A DNA stretch of 64,000 nt, taken from assembly GCF_900156695.1 (NCBI RefSeq), contig NZ_FTOM01000004.1:1-64000 (forward strand), read 5' to 3'. The position numbers were made by a program, and so were the translations under genes. The notes beneath the pieces were generated by a model that saw nothing but the letters and a program-made list of their open reading frames with translations, had not been told where the DNA came from and did no database searches. Below are positions 6,738 to 14,947 of this stretch, piece by piece. Source of the stretch: Phaeovulum vinaykumarii. GTDB taxonomy: Bacteria; Pseudomonadota; Alphaproteobacteria; Rhodobacterales; Rhodobacteraceae. Positions within the stretch are counted from its first letter, which is position 1; every line of letters begins with the position of its first letter.

Positions 6738-7421
6738 TCAGAGCCCGAGCAGGCGATAGGCGCCGCGGCCGTCCGACTCGATCAGGAGGCGCCAGTTCTT
6801 CTTCGACTTGAAGACATCGGACATCTTGAGGCTGCGCGAGCCCGCGGCGGCGAGGATCGCCTTCCCGCTCTGCCAGGGCTCGCCGCGCCCGGCCGCGTCG
6901 TGCAGCGCGCGCACGACCTGCGCCTGGATCGCGCCCAGCCGGAAGTGCTGACCGTTGCAACGGACGTCCTGGTAGTCGGCGGAGGCATGGAACGCGCCGG
7001 GTCGTGGGCCGGCAGCCGCTCCGGCGAATCCTGTTTCAGCCTCAAAGCGGCCACGCTCGTCCCGCCTGAGGAAAAGATCACGCTGGCGCACGGTGATGTG
7101 TTCGGGCTCACCTGTCAGGCAGGCATAGTCGGCCTTGTGCGAGCGGAAGCGGCTGAGCTTCACCTCGCCATGCCGGAACAGCTGGAAGACGTCATGGGCG
7201 TGGAGATCCAGGAGCCCGTTGAACGGGCCCCGCTCGAAGGGGACGGAGAATCGCTCCCTCTCTGGCGTCTCTTCGTAGTCACCGAGTTCGACCGCGAGGT
7301 TGAACACCCGGATCGACAGCCGCAGCTGGTCGTTCTCGGCGAGGTAGACGAGGTCCGCCTCGGACATGGACCAGCGCTCGAGGATCTCCGGCAGGGTGAA
7401 ATACGACTTCTCGATCTCCAT
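6738..7421 (-). CDS. Phage early protein next to repressor, unknown function
   Basis: The protein is 227 residues. The N-terminus (SYFTLPEILERWSMSEADLV) resembles a helix-turn-helix of the HTH_17 type. The middle (VPFERGPFNGLLDLHAHDVF, HITVRQRDLFL) and C-terminus (SRSLKMSDVFKSKKNWRLLI) also look like a DNA-binding regulator. The C-terminal pattern recalls hypothetical proteins encoded beside phage repressors and plasmid replication genes. It is divergent from the S24 repressor across a 109-base control region, so it probably starts the early leftward operon. The function is not known to me. Confidence 0.6.
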   Translation of the reverse strand: MEIEKSYFTLPEILERWSMSEADLVYLAENDQLRLSIRVFNLAVELGDYEETPERERFSVPFERGPFNGLLDLHAHDVFQLFRHGEVKLSRFRSHKADYACLTGEPEHITVRQRDLFLRRDERGRFEAETGFAGAAAGPRPGAFHASADYQDVRCNGQHFRLGAIQAQVVRALHDAAGRGEPWQSGKAILAAAGSRSLKMSDVFKSKKNWRLLIESDGRGAYRLLGL

Positions 7422-7442
7422 CCGGACCCCCGATTCCCATGT

Positions 7443-7499
7443 GCGATTGTTTAGGTTTTGTTCTAATCGCTTGACGGGTCCGCATCAATCCTGTTTTAT
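7443..7499 (+). promoter_or_regulatory. Repressor promoter/operator region
   Basis: TTGACG at 7471-7476 and TTTTAT at 7494-7499 are 17 bases apart and suit a sigma70 promoter for the repressor at 7531. Just upstream an inverted repeat, GCGATT (7443-7448) and AATCGC (7465-7470), could be an operator shared with the divergent 6738-7421 gene. Confidence 0.45.
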
Positions 7500-7530
7500 C
7501 CTATTTCATCCACATACCCTTGGGGAAAAC

Positions 7531-8208
7531 ATGACCGAGCAGCACACCCTGGCCGACCGCCTGCGGGCCCGCGCCCATCAGCTCGGCCTGACGCCTGCCC
7601 ATGTCGCCGAGATGGCCGGCGTGAACCGCTCCTTCGTCTACGACATCCTGCGCGGCCGCTCTGCGCGCCCCGGCATCGACCGACTGGCCGAGGTGGCCCG
7701 CGTGCTGAAGGTGGACCGCGACTGGCTGATCCACGGTATCGGCGAGATCGAAGGCACGCCCCCCTTCGTGGACAACCCAGACGACGCCTTCGTCGCCATC
7801 GCGCATGCCACCCCGCGCCCCGCAATGGGCGGGGGCGCGGTCGTGACCGAGGATGGCGACACCCCCGGCCGTGTCTATCACTTCCGTCGCTCCTGGATCC
7901 GGAACAGCCTGAAGGCCAGCCCGTCGCAACTGCGCATCATGCATGTCGAGGGGGACAGCATGGCGCCGACGCTGCTGAGCGGCGACGCGGTGCTGGTAGA
8001 CATGACCCGCCGCGCACCCAACCCGCCCGGCATCTTCGTGCTGGACGACGGGATGGGGCTGGTGGCCAAGCGGCTCGAGCACATCCCGAACAGCGACCCG
8101 CCCGCGGTGCGCGTCATCTCCGACAACAAGCACTACCCCGAATACGAACGAACGGCCGACGAAATCCACATTGTCGGCCGCATCCGTTGGTTCGCGCGGG
8201 AGATCTGA
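7531..8208 (+). CDS. Phage CI-like repressor, XRE HTH plus S24 peptidase
   Basis: The 225-residue protein starts MTEQHTLADRLRARA. Its N-terminal XRE helix-turn-helix (LTPAHVAEMAGVNRSFVYDILRG) is followed by a C-terminal LexA/CI S24 domain with the catalytic-serine motif MHVEGDSMAPTLLSGD and the lysine region GLVAKRLEHI. Such repressors hold the lysogenic state and are inactivated by RecA-stimulated self-cleavage. The ATG at 7531 fits the domain start better than an upstream in-frame ATG. It marks the control region of prophage A and may still give immunity against a relative such as prophage B, though the rest of A is decayed. Confidence 0.92.
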   Translation: MTEQHTLADRLRARAHQLGLTPAHVAEMAGVNRSFVYDILRGRSARPGIDRLAEVARVLKVDRDWLIHGIGEIEGTPPFVDNPDDAFVAIAHATPRPAMGGGAVVTEDGDTPGRVYHFRRSWIRNSLKASPSQLRIMHVEGDSMAPTLLSGDAVLVDMTRRAPNPPGIFVLDDGMGLVAKRLEHIPNSDPPAVRVISDNKHYPEYERTADEIHIVGRIRWFAREI

Positions 8209-8271
8209 GTGACCATTCCCGGGTAGGTCGAATCCGTAACCACCCCCATCTTTGGCATCCTCCGTAGGTGC

Positions 8272-9126
8272 CTAGTCTTGCGTTTGCTCTTGCGAATACG
8301 CCGCCGCGAACGAAAGCGCGTTTACATCGAGGGGAAAGCTTTCAACGTAATCCCGCGCAAGGAAATCGTCATAGTCGCCAATTCTTACGAGCGGATCATC
8401 GGGCAAGAAGCCACCCTGCCAAGGCAATCCCTTTAAGACAGACTCGAACTGCTCCTTGATTTCGGCTGGCTCTAAGATGCGTTTTTCTTTCGGCTCGAAG
8501 ATAAGGAAGAACTGCACACGGATGTCGCCAGCTTCCCAATCGTTTGAGGGCCGGACGCGAAGCTCTGCGAGTGATCGAAGTGCCTTGCCCAATGGCGAAT
8601 CCGGTTTCCCGTACTTGGAGGTTACCTTGGCCAGAAGTGGACGAATGGATTCGTTGAAGGCGTCGGGAAAGGCAAAGCGACCGAATGTGCGCTCAAGACT
8701 TCGAGAGAACTCGAGGGCCTGATTTGGATCCGAGAACCCTTTGCGTCGCTCCCAAGATACCAAGAGCTGTTTGCTTATAGTCATGGGGCGAGCCAAGTCC
8801 GCCACAAAACCATCCGGAGCGTGCTCGACGAAACCAAGACGTGGAGCTCTTCCGCGCGCGATATCTTTGATCCGAGCACTGTCCACTTGAACCAGTGGAC
8901 AAACGGCTACAAAGCCAAACTTGCTGGGGTCACTGACGATATCGCAAGTCTGCGACACGACCACGAAGCCAGCTGGATCGACATCATCGAAAAAGGCGCC
9001 AATGCTCTCTTGATCGCCCTCTTCGGGAAGATCTCCGAACAAGAACGAACCGACGCCGAGTGCAAAATCACCTTGGCGCCATTCTGACAGAGGTTTGGTA
9101 GCGGCTTGATCGTCATGCTCGGCCAA
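8272..9126 (-). CDS. Unknown protein with SQTCDIV motif, third gene of coupled cassette
   Basis: The 284-residue soluble protein begins with a TTG codon at 9126, the only plausible start after the preceding stop. Its N-terminal part has WRQGDFALGVGSFLF and the striking VVVSQTCDIV segment, which recurs in uncharacterised proteins of accessory islands. A later part (DIRVQFFLIFEPKEKRI) looks like a beta-rich domain. No catalytic set can be assigned, although the Cys-Asp of the motif could bind a metal or act as nucleophile. It lies 12 bases after the HTH gene in the same frame, separated by a stop. The context suggests defence or toxin-antitoxin activity, which is inference. Confidence 0.7.
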   Translation of the reverse strand: MAEHDDQAATKPLSEWRQGDFALGVGSFLFGDLPEEGDQESIGAFFDDVDPAGFVVVSQTCDIVSDPSKFGFVAVCPLVQVDSARIKDIARGRAPRLGFVEHAPDGFVADLARPMTISKQLLVSWERRKGFSDPNQALEFSRSLERTFGRFAFPDAFNESIRPLLAKVTSKYGKPDSPLGKALRSLAELRVRPSNDWEAGDIRVQFFLIFEPKEKRILEPAEIKEQFESVLKGLPWQGGFLPDDPLVRIGDYDDFLARDYVESFPLDVNALSFAAAYSQEQTQD

Positions 9127-9138
9127 GTTGGCACCCCA

Positions 9139-9867
9139 CTAGCCCTTCCGTCGTGCTTTCGCTTGCCGCTTACCCGTTGGCCGACTTGGAATAATCTCTC
9201 CATCCAAGTCTTCGACGGCTACAGACAGGGCTGTGCCAAAATGCTCAGCACCCCACTTTTCGAGTGTGACTTGCGGGAGGGCCGCTTTCGACTTGGTTCG
9301 CCCGATGCCGCTACCAACGTGCGACATAACTTGGTCAAACTCCCCCTTCTCCATGAGGGCGAATATGGTATCTCCGTCGACCGACGCGTTCAGGAGAAGA
9401 TCCCGATTGGCTTCCGCATATCCCTGGTCAATGTGACGCAGAACAGCCAAAATTTCCCCAAGCCTTCGCAGGTTCTTTTCAGCAATCGTTTGCCCGGCCG
9501 CCCAATTATGCAAGGTGCGCGGCTTCACGCCAACCAGATCAGCAGCCTGCTGCCAAGTTAGTCCAGAGAGCTGGCGCAATTCCCTTACAAGATGAACTCC
9601 CGACCAACTGTCATCAGTGACTTCAATCAGTGTCGATAGGTCGAAGCCGCCGCTCGAGCCCCGCTCAAAACCACCCCAAGCCTTCGCTTCGGAGGGCAGA
9701 AACTGAGCAAAGTCCACGAGCCCTCCAACAGATGCGGATGTGGGCGGCATAGCAGGAAATAGCGAAATGACGGTATCGAACTGCGTGGCCTGATCCCATT
9801 GGCCCAGGTGCACTGCCGCGGACGGAGTCATCGAAAGTGCAACTGCGGTGCAAACTGACGGCATCAT
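9139..9867 (-). CDS. HTH (XRE-like) protein, middle gene of coupled cassette
   Basis: The 242-residue protein has an N-terminal region of unknown fold and a helix-turn-helix at about residues 90-125 (LVRELRQLSGLTWQQAADLVGVKPRTLHNWAAG), then a helical region (RRLGEILAVLRHIDQGYAEA). The C-terminus is basic (GKRQAKARRKG). Its ATG overlaps the stop of the upstream TIGR04255-like gene by 4 bases (ATGA). It may control the cassette itself; a pair of direct repeats lies upstream of the first gene. Confidence 0.75.
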   Translation of the reverse strand: MMPSVCTAVALSMTPSAAVHLGQWDQATQFDTVISLFPAMPPTSASVGGLVDFAQFLPSEAKAWGGFERGSSGGFDLSTLIEVTDDSWSGVHLVRELRQLSGLTWQQAADLVGVKPRTLHNWAAGQTIAEKNLRRLGEILAVLRHIDQGYAEANRDLLLNASVDGDTIFALMEKGEFDQVMSHVGSGIGRTKSKAALPQVTLEKWGAEHFGTALSVAVEDLDGEIIPSRPTGKRQAKARRKG

Positions 9868-10685
9868 TTCGTATCCCCCCCAAATCTATTCAAGAACTCT
9901 CCAGTTACACTCCAGCGGAAAAATGCATAGGCACGGTTGGCCATAGTATCGACCTTGCTGACGATATCGCCTGTGTGAAAACCGTCAGCTGGAAGACCAG
10001 AAGTGGTGAACGAATCTATGTCCATCATCCAGCTACGTGCATTCACCGGTGGGGCCATGTCTGGGTCATGCGTGGCTCCAGCTGGGAGCAGGCCCCATCG
10101 AACCAAAAGCCTGCCCTCCAGCGTAGCGCATTGCGCCTGAGAGACCGTGAGCTCAACCTTTTCGCGAAGCGTAGCGGAAAGCAGTCCTACAAGATCTGGG
10201 CAAACCAGTTGCTCTAGATCTTGAATGTCCTGCGGGCGATCCAGTCGGTTCACATAACGAAAGCCGACACGCGTTGCGATCGTGGGCTGAATTGCTTTTC
10301 CCAGTGCCTCTATGAGAAACTGAAACCGATCAAGAAACTCTTGGCGGGACGTGTACTTAGTGGTTTCCAAGGTTAATGCTGATGGACTTAGAGAAGCCCG
10401 CCATTGCCGACTGTTATCAAAAAACCGCCAGATAACCTCCTCGGTTGCTGAGCTCTTTACGCCACCTCCATCGAAGTTCAGCTGGACAGACTGCGCCGCA
10501 TCCCTTTCAATGAAAGGGTAGGACTTCCGGATAGCCTCTTGGAAGTCTCCAATATGCTGTTCTGAGCTAATCTTGATGATTTTCGGGAACTGAACTTGGC
10601 CCAGGACACGGACCAACGGCGCAGCATCAAGCTGCACCCGCTCGGGTGGCTGCCCGAGGAGTGGGTCTACGATCCTGTCAGCCAT
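9864..10685 (-). CDS. TIGR04255-family protein, first gene of coupled cassette
   Basis: The 273-residue protein fits the sporadically distributed TIGR04255 family. It has an early LVRVLGQVQFPKI segment, then VIWRFFDNSRQWRASLSPSAL, a TTKYTSRQEFLDRF segment, and RVGFRYVNRLD in the middle, and a C-terminal domain near MDIDSFTTSGLPADG that ends in AYAFFRWSVT. The biochemical role of the family is not established. It is the first gene of a minus-strand trio ending at 8272. Patchy family distribution and a neighbouring recombinase and nuclease-like gene suggest an accessory, possibly anti-phage, role. Confidence 0.75.
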   Translation of the reverse strand: MADRIVDPLLGQPPERVQLDAAPLVRVLGQVQFPKIIKISSEQHIGDFQEAIRKSYPFIERDAAQSVQLNFDGGGVKSSATEEVIWRFFDNSRQWRASLSPSALTLETTKYTSRQEFLDRFQFLIEALGKAIQPTIATRVGFRYVNRLDRPQDIQDLEQLVCPDLVGLLSATLREKVELTVSQAQCATLEGRLLVRWGLLPAGATHDPDMAPPVNARSWMMDIDSFTTSGLPADGFHTGDIVSKVDTMANRAYAFFRWSVTGEFLNRFGGDTK

Positions 10686-11088
10686 GATCTCCCCTGCTTC
10701 GCTGTTTTCGCAACGCTACACCATGTGAAGTAGAGTGTGAAGTGGCCAAATTTAAGGCCGAGTCCTTTAGAAATCGTTGTCCGGCCGTGCGCCCGCTGAA
10801 CAAGGGCTGGCCCCAATGATTTTGTCGCGGTCGTTTGGGCATGCCCCCGCTTTCGCGGCTCGCCGGTCAGGAGAGTGGGTACCCTAAGGACACTGTGTGC
10901 GCTGGTCGGCAATGTTCATCTACTCATTCGATCTTCGGCCGGGCGAACATGTTCGGAGACAGCTGCGGAAGCTAACCCCACTGGCTTCGCTCTGCCACTC
11001 CGCGCTACGACAACTCCCTGTTTTGACTTGAATTCCCCCGCCACGCGCGGTGAACACGGAGCAAACCGCCTCAGGAGGTTCGCTCCCC
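10686..11088. promoter_or_regulatory. Divergent control region between cassette and recombinase operon
   Basis: About 400 bases without a convincing gene. Near the left operon are two direct TGTGAAGT repeats at 10724-10731 and 10736-10743, offset by 12 bases (about one helical turn), suitable for a dimeric regulator such as the cassette HTH protein. At the right end AGGAGG at 11073-11078 serves the gene starting at 11089. I see no other structure. Confidence 0.4.
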
Positions 11089-11307
11089 ATGCCAGACGAC
11101 ATCGCCTTCGCGCCTCCGGCCGAGACGCTCACCACCGATGAGCGGCTCGCGGAACTGGCCGGCATCCTCGCCAGCGCCATCGCGCGGGCCAACCCACGGG
11201 AAACGAACGAGAATTCTCCGTTCGACGGAGACAGTTCGCTGGACATTCTCGCCCTCAGACGCCGTCGTCGGAGACAGGTGCAAAACCGAGTTGGAGACGA
11301 CGCATGA
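11089..11307 (+). CDS. Small protein upstream of DUF2924/recombinase
   Basis: A 72-residue protein starting MPDDIAFAPPAE. One helix (ERLAELAGILASAIAR) is followed by a basic C-terminal patch (LALRRRRRRQVQNR). The ATG at 11089 is chosen because AGGAGG lies 10 bases upstream. Its TGA overlaps the ATG of the DUF2924 gene by 4 bases. Small basic proteins at this place accompany the DUF2924/serine recombinase cassette in alphaproteobacterial mobile elements. The function is unknown. Confidence 0.65.
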   Translation: MPDDIAFAPPAETLTTDERLAELAGILASAIARANPRETNENSPFDGDSSLDILALRRRRRRQVQNRVGDDA

Positions 11308-11804
11308 GGAAAAACACAAGAAAATCAGCCGCAAAGGCTGTGCTCGCGCGCCAGGCGGAGGGGATCGACGTCCTGGCCGAGCTGGCGGCTCTTAAGGCGA
11401 TGACGGTGCCCGAGTTGCAGGGCAAGTGGCGGGTGATGTTCGGCGAGCACGCCCCCAACGCCAGCCGGGGGAACCTGGAGTTGCGGATCGGCTACCGCAT
11501 CCAGGAACTCGCCCACGGTGGCATCAAGCCTGCCACGCGCCGCACGCTGGACGCGCTGGCGGCCGAGGTCGCCTCGGGTACGCCGGGACCGCTGATCGCG
11601 GATCCCCGCCGCCCGATTCCCGGCACCAAGCTGGTGCGGGAATGGCAGGGCGAGGAACAGGTCGTCACCGTGCTGACCGACGGCTTCGAATGGCAGGGTC
11701 GGCGCTTCAAGTCGCTCTCGGCCGCGGTGCGCGCGATCACCGGCAGTCACTGGAACGGGTGGAAGTTCTTCGGGCTGGCCCATGGCGCGGAGGCCGGCCC
11801 ATGA
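11304..11804 (+). CDS. DUF2924 protein
   Basis: The 166-residue protein has the DUF2924 hallmarks: LAALKAMTVPELQGKW, LELRIGYRIQELAHGG, PGTKLVREWQGEEQVVTVL and WQGRRFKSLSAAVRAITGSHWNG. The family is found almost only beside large serine recombinases in prophages and integrative elements, and may act in DNA binding or as an accessory factor. It overlaps both neighbours by 4 bases (ATGA at each end), so the small protein, DUF2924 and recombinase are translationally coupled. Confidence 0.92.
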   Translation: MRKNTRKSAAKAVLARQAEGIDVLAELAALKAMTVPELQGKWRVMFGEHAPNASRGNLELRIGYRIQELAHGGIKPATRRTLDALAAEVASGTPGPLIADPRRPIPGTKLVREWQGEEQVVTVLTDGFEWQGRRFKSLSAAVRAITGSHWNGWKFFGLAHGAEAGP

Positions 11805-13123
11805 GCCGCACCAAGCCCGAACCCGTCCGCCGCCTGCGCTGCGCCATCTACACCCGCAAGTCGAGCGAGGAAGGGCTCGACATGGAGTTCAACAGCCTCG
11901 ACGCGCAGCGCGAGGCCTGCGAGGCCTACATCGCCTCACAGCGCGCCGAGGGCTGGGTGGCGCTGCGCGACCGCTATGACGATGGCGGCTTCTCTGGCGG
12001 GACGCTGGACCGGCCCGCTTTAGCGCAGCTGATCGCCGACATCGAGGCCGGGCTGATCGACGTGGTGGTGGTCTACAAGATCGACCGCCTCAGCCGCGCG
12101 CTGATGGATTTCTCGAAGCTGGTGGAGATCTTCGACCGCCATGGCGTCACCTTCGTTTCGGTCACCCAGTCCTTCAACACCACGACGTCGATGGGGCGGC
12201 TGACACTGAACATCCTGCTCAGCTTCGCCCAGTTCGAGCGCGAGGTGATCGGCGAGCGCATCCGCGACAAGTTTGCGGCCTCGCGCCGGAAGGGCATGTG
12301 GATGGGCGGGCCGGTTCCGCTCGGCTATGTCGTGAAGGACCGCAAGCTGGTGATCGAGCCAGCCGAGGCGGAACAGGTCCGAACGATCTTCCGCCTCTAT
12401 GCTCGCTCGAGTTCCACGGCGCAGGTGCTGAAGGAGCTGCATGCGCGCGGGATCCGCACCAAGCGCGGCGCGGTGTTTGACCGGGGCTACCTGCTGAAGT
12501 TCCTGCACAACAAGGTCTATCTCGGCCTCGCGGTCCACAAGGGCGAGGAATACCCGGGCGAGCACAAGGCGATCATCGACCAGAAGCTGTGGGACGAGGT
12601 GCACGCGGTCATCGCCAACAACCGCGTCGCCCGCGGGGCGGTGGCACGCGCGGCGCAGCCGGCGCTCCTGCGCGGGCTGATCTTCACCGAGACCGGTGCC
12701 GCGATGACGCCCCACCACACCAAGCGGAAGGGCAAGCGCTACTGTTACTACACCTCGATGGACGTGATCCGGAAACGCCCTGCGGCCGAGTTGCGCGGGC
12801 CGCAGCGGCTGCCCGGTGCCATGGTCGAGGAGGCCGTCATCGGCGAAATCCGCCGGATGCTGCGCACGCCCGAGGTTGCGGCGCGCACGGCACGGGCAGT
12901 CCGAAAGGAGCGCCCTGATCTCGACGAAACCACCGTCGTCGCCGCGCTGGCGCAGTTCGACGACCTGTGGAAGGCGCTCATCCCGGCCGAGCAGGCGCGC
13001 ATCGTCCAGCTGCTGGTCGCGCGCATCACGGTGAGCGAGGCGGGCCTCGCCATCGACCTGCGCCACGAGGGCCTCGGCGCCATCGCCGCGCTGATGGCCC
13101 CGCCGAAGAAAGAGGTGGCCTGA
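11801..13123 (+). CDS. Large serine recombinase
   Basis: The 440-residue protein has a resolvase catalytic domain at about residues 12-160. IYTRKSSEEG carries the nucleophilic serine, and YDDGGFSGGTLDRP and KIDRLSRALMDF follow. A recombinase domain comes next (about 170-280, VPLGYVVKDRKLVIEPAEAEQVRTIF), then a zinc-ribbon-like region that is degenerate and a C-terminal coiled region. It would integrate or excise DNA between att sites. It is coupled to DUF2924 upstream and to a small HTH-like protein downstream (TGATG overlap). It could be the integrase of prophage A or of a separate island; I could not find att sites. Confidence 0.93.
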   Translation: MSRTKPEPVRRLRCAIYTRKSSEEGLDMEFNSLDAQREACEAYIASQRAEGWVALRDRYDDGGFSGGTLDRPALAQLIADIEAGLIDVVVVYKIDRLSRALMDFSKLVEIFDRHGVTFVSVTQSFNTTTSMGRLTLNILLSFAQFEREVIGERIRDKFAASRRKGMWMGGPVPLGYVVKDRKLVIEPAEAEQVRTIFRLYARSSSTAQVLKELHARGIRTKRGAVFDRGYLLKFLHNKVYLGLAVHKGEEYPGEHKAIIDQKLWDEVHAVIANNRVARGAVARAAQPALLRGLIFTETGAAMTPHHTKRKGKRYCYYTSMDVIRKRPAAELRGPQRLPGAMVEEAVIGEIRRMLRTPEVAARTARAVRKERPDLDETTVVAALAQFDDLWKALIPAEQARIVQLLVARITVSEAGLAIDLRHEGLGAIAALMAPPKKEVA

Positions 13124-13503
13124 TGCCCGAGCCCGAAACTCTGCGCGTCCACATTCCGCTCGAACTGCGCCGTCGCGGTGGTCGCCCCCGGATCCTTCCG
13201 CCGAAGCACGTCGAGGCCGCCATGGGGCGTGGGCAGGATCCGCACCTCCTGCGCGCCATCGGCCGCGCATGGGGCTGGCGGCAGCGGCTGGAACGCGGCG
13301 ATGTCGCCACGCTCGCCGATCTCGCCGCCGACGAGGGCCTGTCCGACCGCTATGTCAGCCGCCTCCTGCGGCTTGCGTGGCTGGCGCCTGAGGTGCTGGA
13401 GCGGCTGGTCGTCCACCGCGAGCCCTCGACGCTCAGCATCTACGACCTGTGCTTCGTGGCGTCCCTGCCGTGGGACGAACAGCCAGGGCGAGTTTTCGAC
13501 TGA
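13123..13503 (+). CDS. HTH protein of the recombinase cassette (KorB/ParB-like motif)
   Basis: The 126-residue protein starts one base before the end of the recombinase stop (TGATG). A basic N-terminus (LRRRGGRPRILPP) precedes AWGWRQRLERGDVATLADLA and a helix-turn-helix (EGLSDRYVSRLLRLAWLAPEVLERLV) like that in ParB/KorB proteins. It probably binds DNA as the last member of the recombinase operon. Its stop is 3 bases from the stop of the convergent DUF3883 gene, with a short GAGCTT/AAGCTC inverted repeat across the junction. Confidence 0.75.
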   Translation: MPEPETLRVHIPLELRRRGGRPRILPPKHVEAAMGRGQDPHLLRAIGRAWGWRQRLERGDVATLADLAADEGLSDRYVSRLLRLAWLAPEVLERLVVHREPSTLSIYDLCFVASLPWDEQPGRVFD

Positions 13504-13506
13504 GCT

Positions 13507-14340
13507 TCAGTTAAAGCTCGCCCGATACGATGTCGCGGTCAGCGAGACATGGGCATCGAGTGGAGGGCGCAGTTCGAACGCCTTGGGCTCGCGTGAGAAG
13601 TTCCACAGCCGGAACAGGCACCATTCCGCGCGCCGCGCTTCGGCCACGGCCAGTTCGTTGCGCGTGATGTGAAATGGTGTCCGGTCCCAGCCGTTCGTAG
13701 TCTTCACCTCGATCAGCCGCGACCGGCCGTCCCGCTCGAAGCTGGCAATGTCGTAGCCGGCACCATCCCCGTCCTCCTCCGACACCCAGCGAACCTTGCT
13801 TGCCAGGTCATCGCGCCCCGCTGACCGCAGCACCGACCGCTCGTAGGCCAGCACGCGTTCCTCTCCCGCGCGGCCAAGGACACGGTTACGTTCATCGCGG
13901 CCGGCAACGTCGGACTTCCTGGCGATCCGCAACATCAGGTCCAGCTCCTGCGGTGGTGGCTGGTTCGATAGCGTCGGCGGCGGCCCGATCCAGATCTGCG
14001 CCGCATCGTGAAGGCCGGTGGGCGGTCGGTTGCCGGGGGCCCGCAGGACCCACTCCGGATGCGAGTTCATCCATCGCAGAACGGCATCCTCAAGCGAGCT
14101 CTGGAAGTTGAAGGCGGGTGCGAGGCCAGTCAGCCAGGTCTCACCCAGCGCCTTGAGCACGGCACTGATGTTCTGGTGCTTGTATTCGATTGCCTTTGCG
14201 GACCGATCGATCCGGTCTGTAAGCTGTCGATATGATGCCGCCTTGTTCAGGGGTTTCCCCGCGAGATCGTCGACCAGCATCGCGAAGTAATCTGCGACGA
14301 TCAGATCGTTCTCTTCATCCGTCCAGGGCCCGTTCGACAT
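13507..14340 (-). CDS. DUF3883-domain protein, probable restriction-like nuclease
   Basis: The 277-residue protein has an N-terminal region with WTDEENDLIVADYFAMLVDDLAG and SYRQLTDRIDRSAKAIEYKHQNIS, resembling a Myb-like or recognition region found beside restriction proteins. The C-terminal DUF3883 domain has GRAGEERVLAYER, GAGYDIASFERDG and RLIEVKTTNG. The D...E-x-K arrangement is that of PD-(D/E)XK nucleases. DUF3883 proteins occur often in defence islands. It converges with the recombinase operon, and the next gene to the right is chromosomal nnrS after a 600-base gap. Confidence 0.8.
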   Translation of the reverse strand: MSNGPWTDEENDLIVADYFAMLVDDLAGKPLNKAASYRQLTDRIDRSAKAIEYKHQNISAVLKALGETWLTGLAPAFNFQSSLEDAVLRWMNSHPEWVLRAPGNRPPTGLHDAAQIWIGPPPTLSNQPPPQELDLMLRIARKSDVAGRDERNRVLGRAGEERVLAYERSVLRSAGRDDLASKVRWVSEEDGDGAGYDIASFERDGRSRLIEVKTTNGWDRTPFHITRNELAVAEARRAEWCLFRLWNFSREPKAFELRPPLDAHVSLTATSYRASFN

Positions 14341-14947
14341 TGCGCCAGGCTACGGACGGGAAGTCCTTCTGTCATCAACGTTTTCCGGAGTTTTCCCGGG
14401 CAAATCACCGCCATCGCTACGCGCCATTCGGCCAGTGCACCCAGCGGCTGCGCCTACCGCCCGTTGCGGCTCTGTTCCCCACGAAGGCGATGGAAACAGG
14501 GGGCGAAGTTTTTGCGGAGTTGAAACTCAGACCATTGGAAAAGCGTGAAAAAATCCGACCGAACCGAATTCGACGAGGTTCGCCCGAACAGAGACGGACC
14601 GCCGTTCAGAGCCCGGAATGGCCTTGGCGCGCAGTCTCAGAGGGTCGCATGGGGGAGGCAAAGCCCTTTGAAAACACGACTATTTCCGCGTCGCGATGGG
14701 CGCCTGTCCATGTTCGCAACAGGGGTGATGGCGGAGGGGATGGGCCTGACTTCAAACCTTCTCCACCCGATCCATGCACAGGCTCAGGCGCGTTGCGGGG
14801 AGTTGCGACCTTCGCCGCCATCGTCAAACGACTACGACCCAAACCCTTGCGTCGGCAAGCATCCGGTAAGGAGGTTACCCACTGCCCTGTCCAGCAATCG
14901 GAATGGACTGCTGGCAACGGACATGGCGTGAATTGCCTACCCGGTTC
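14341..14947. other. Intergenic region, boundary of accessory and chromosomal DNA
   Basis: About 600 bases with no convincing reading frame or RNA gene on either strand. Reading frames here lack family features and good starts. It may contain the island edge or an attachment site, but I see no direct repeat that proves it. The region holds the DUF3883 promoter at its left end. Confidence 0.4.

Noticed and set aside
13490-13520. Possible bidirectional terminator between the HTH gene and DUF3883 gene
   Set aside because: The inverted repeat is only six bases and overlaps both stop codons; too weak to list as a terminator.
14545-14931. 128-codon frame in the intergenic region before nnrS
   Set aside because: No recognisable domain, several equal-length frames on both strands and no convincing ribosome site, so it is left as intergenic.
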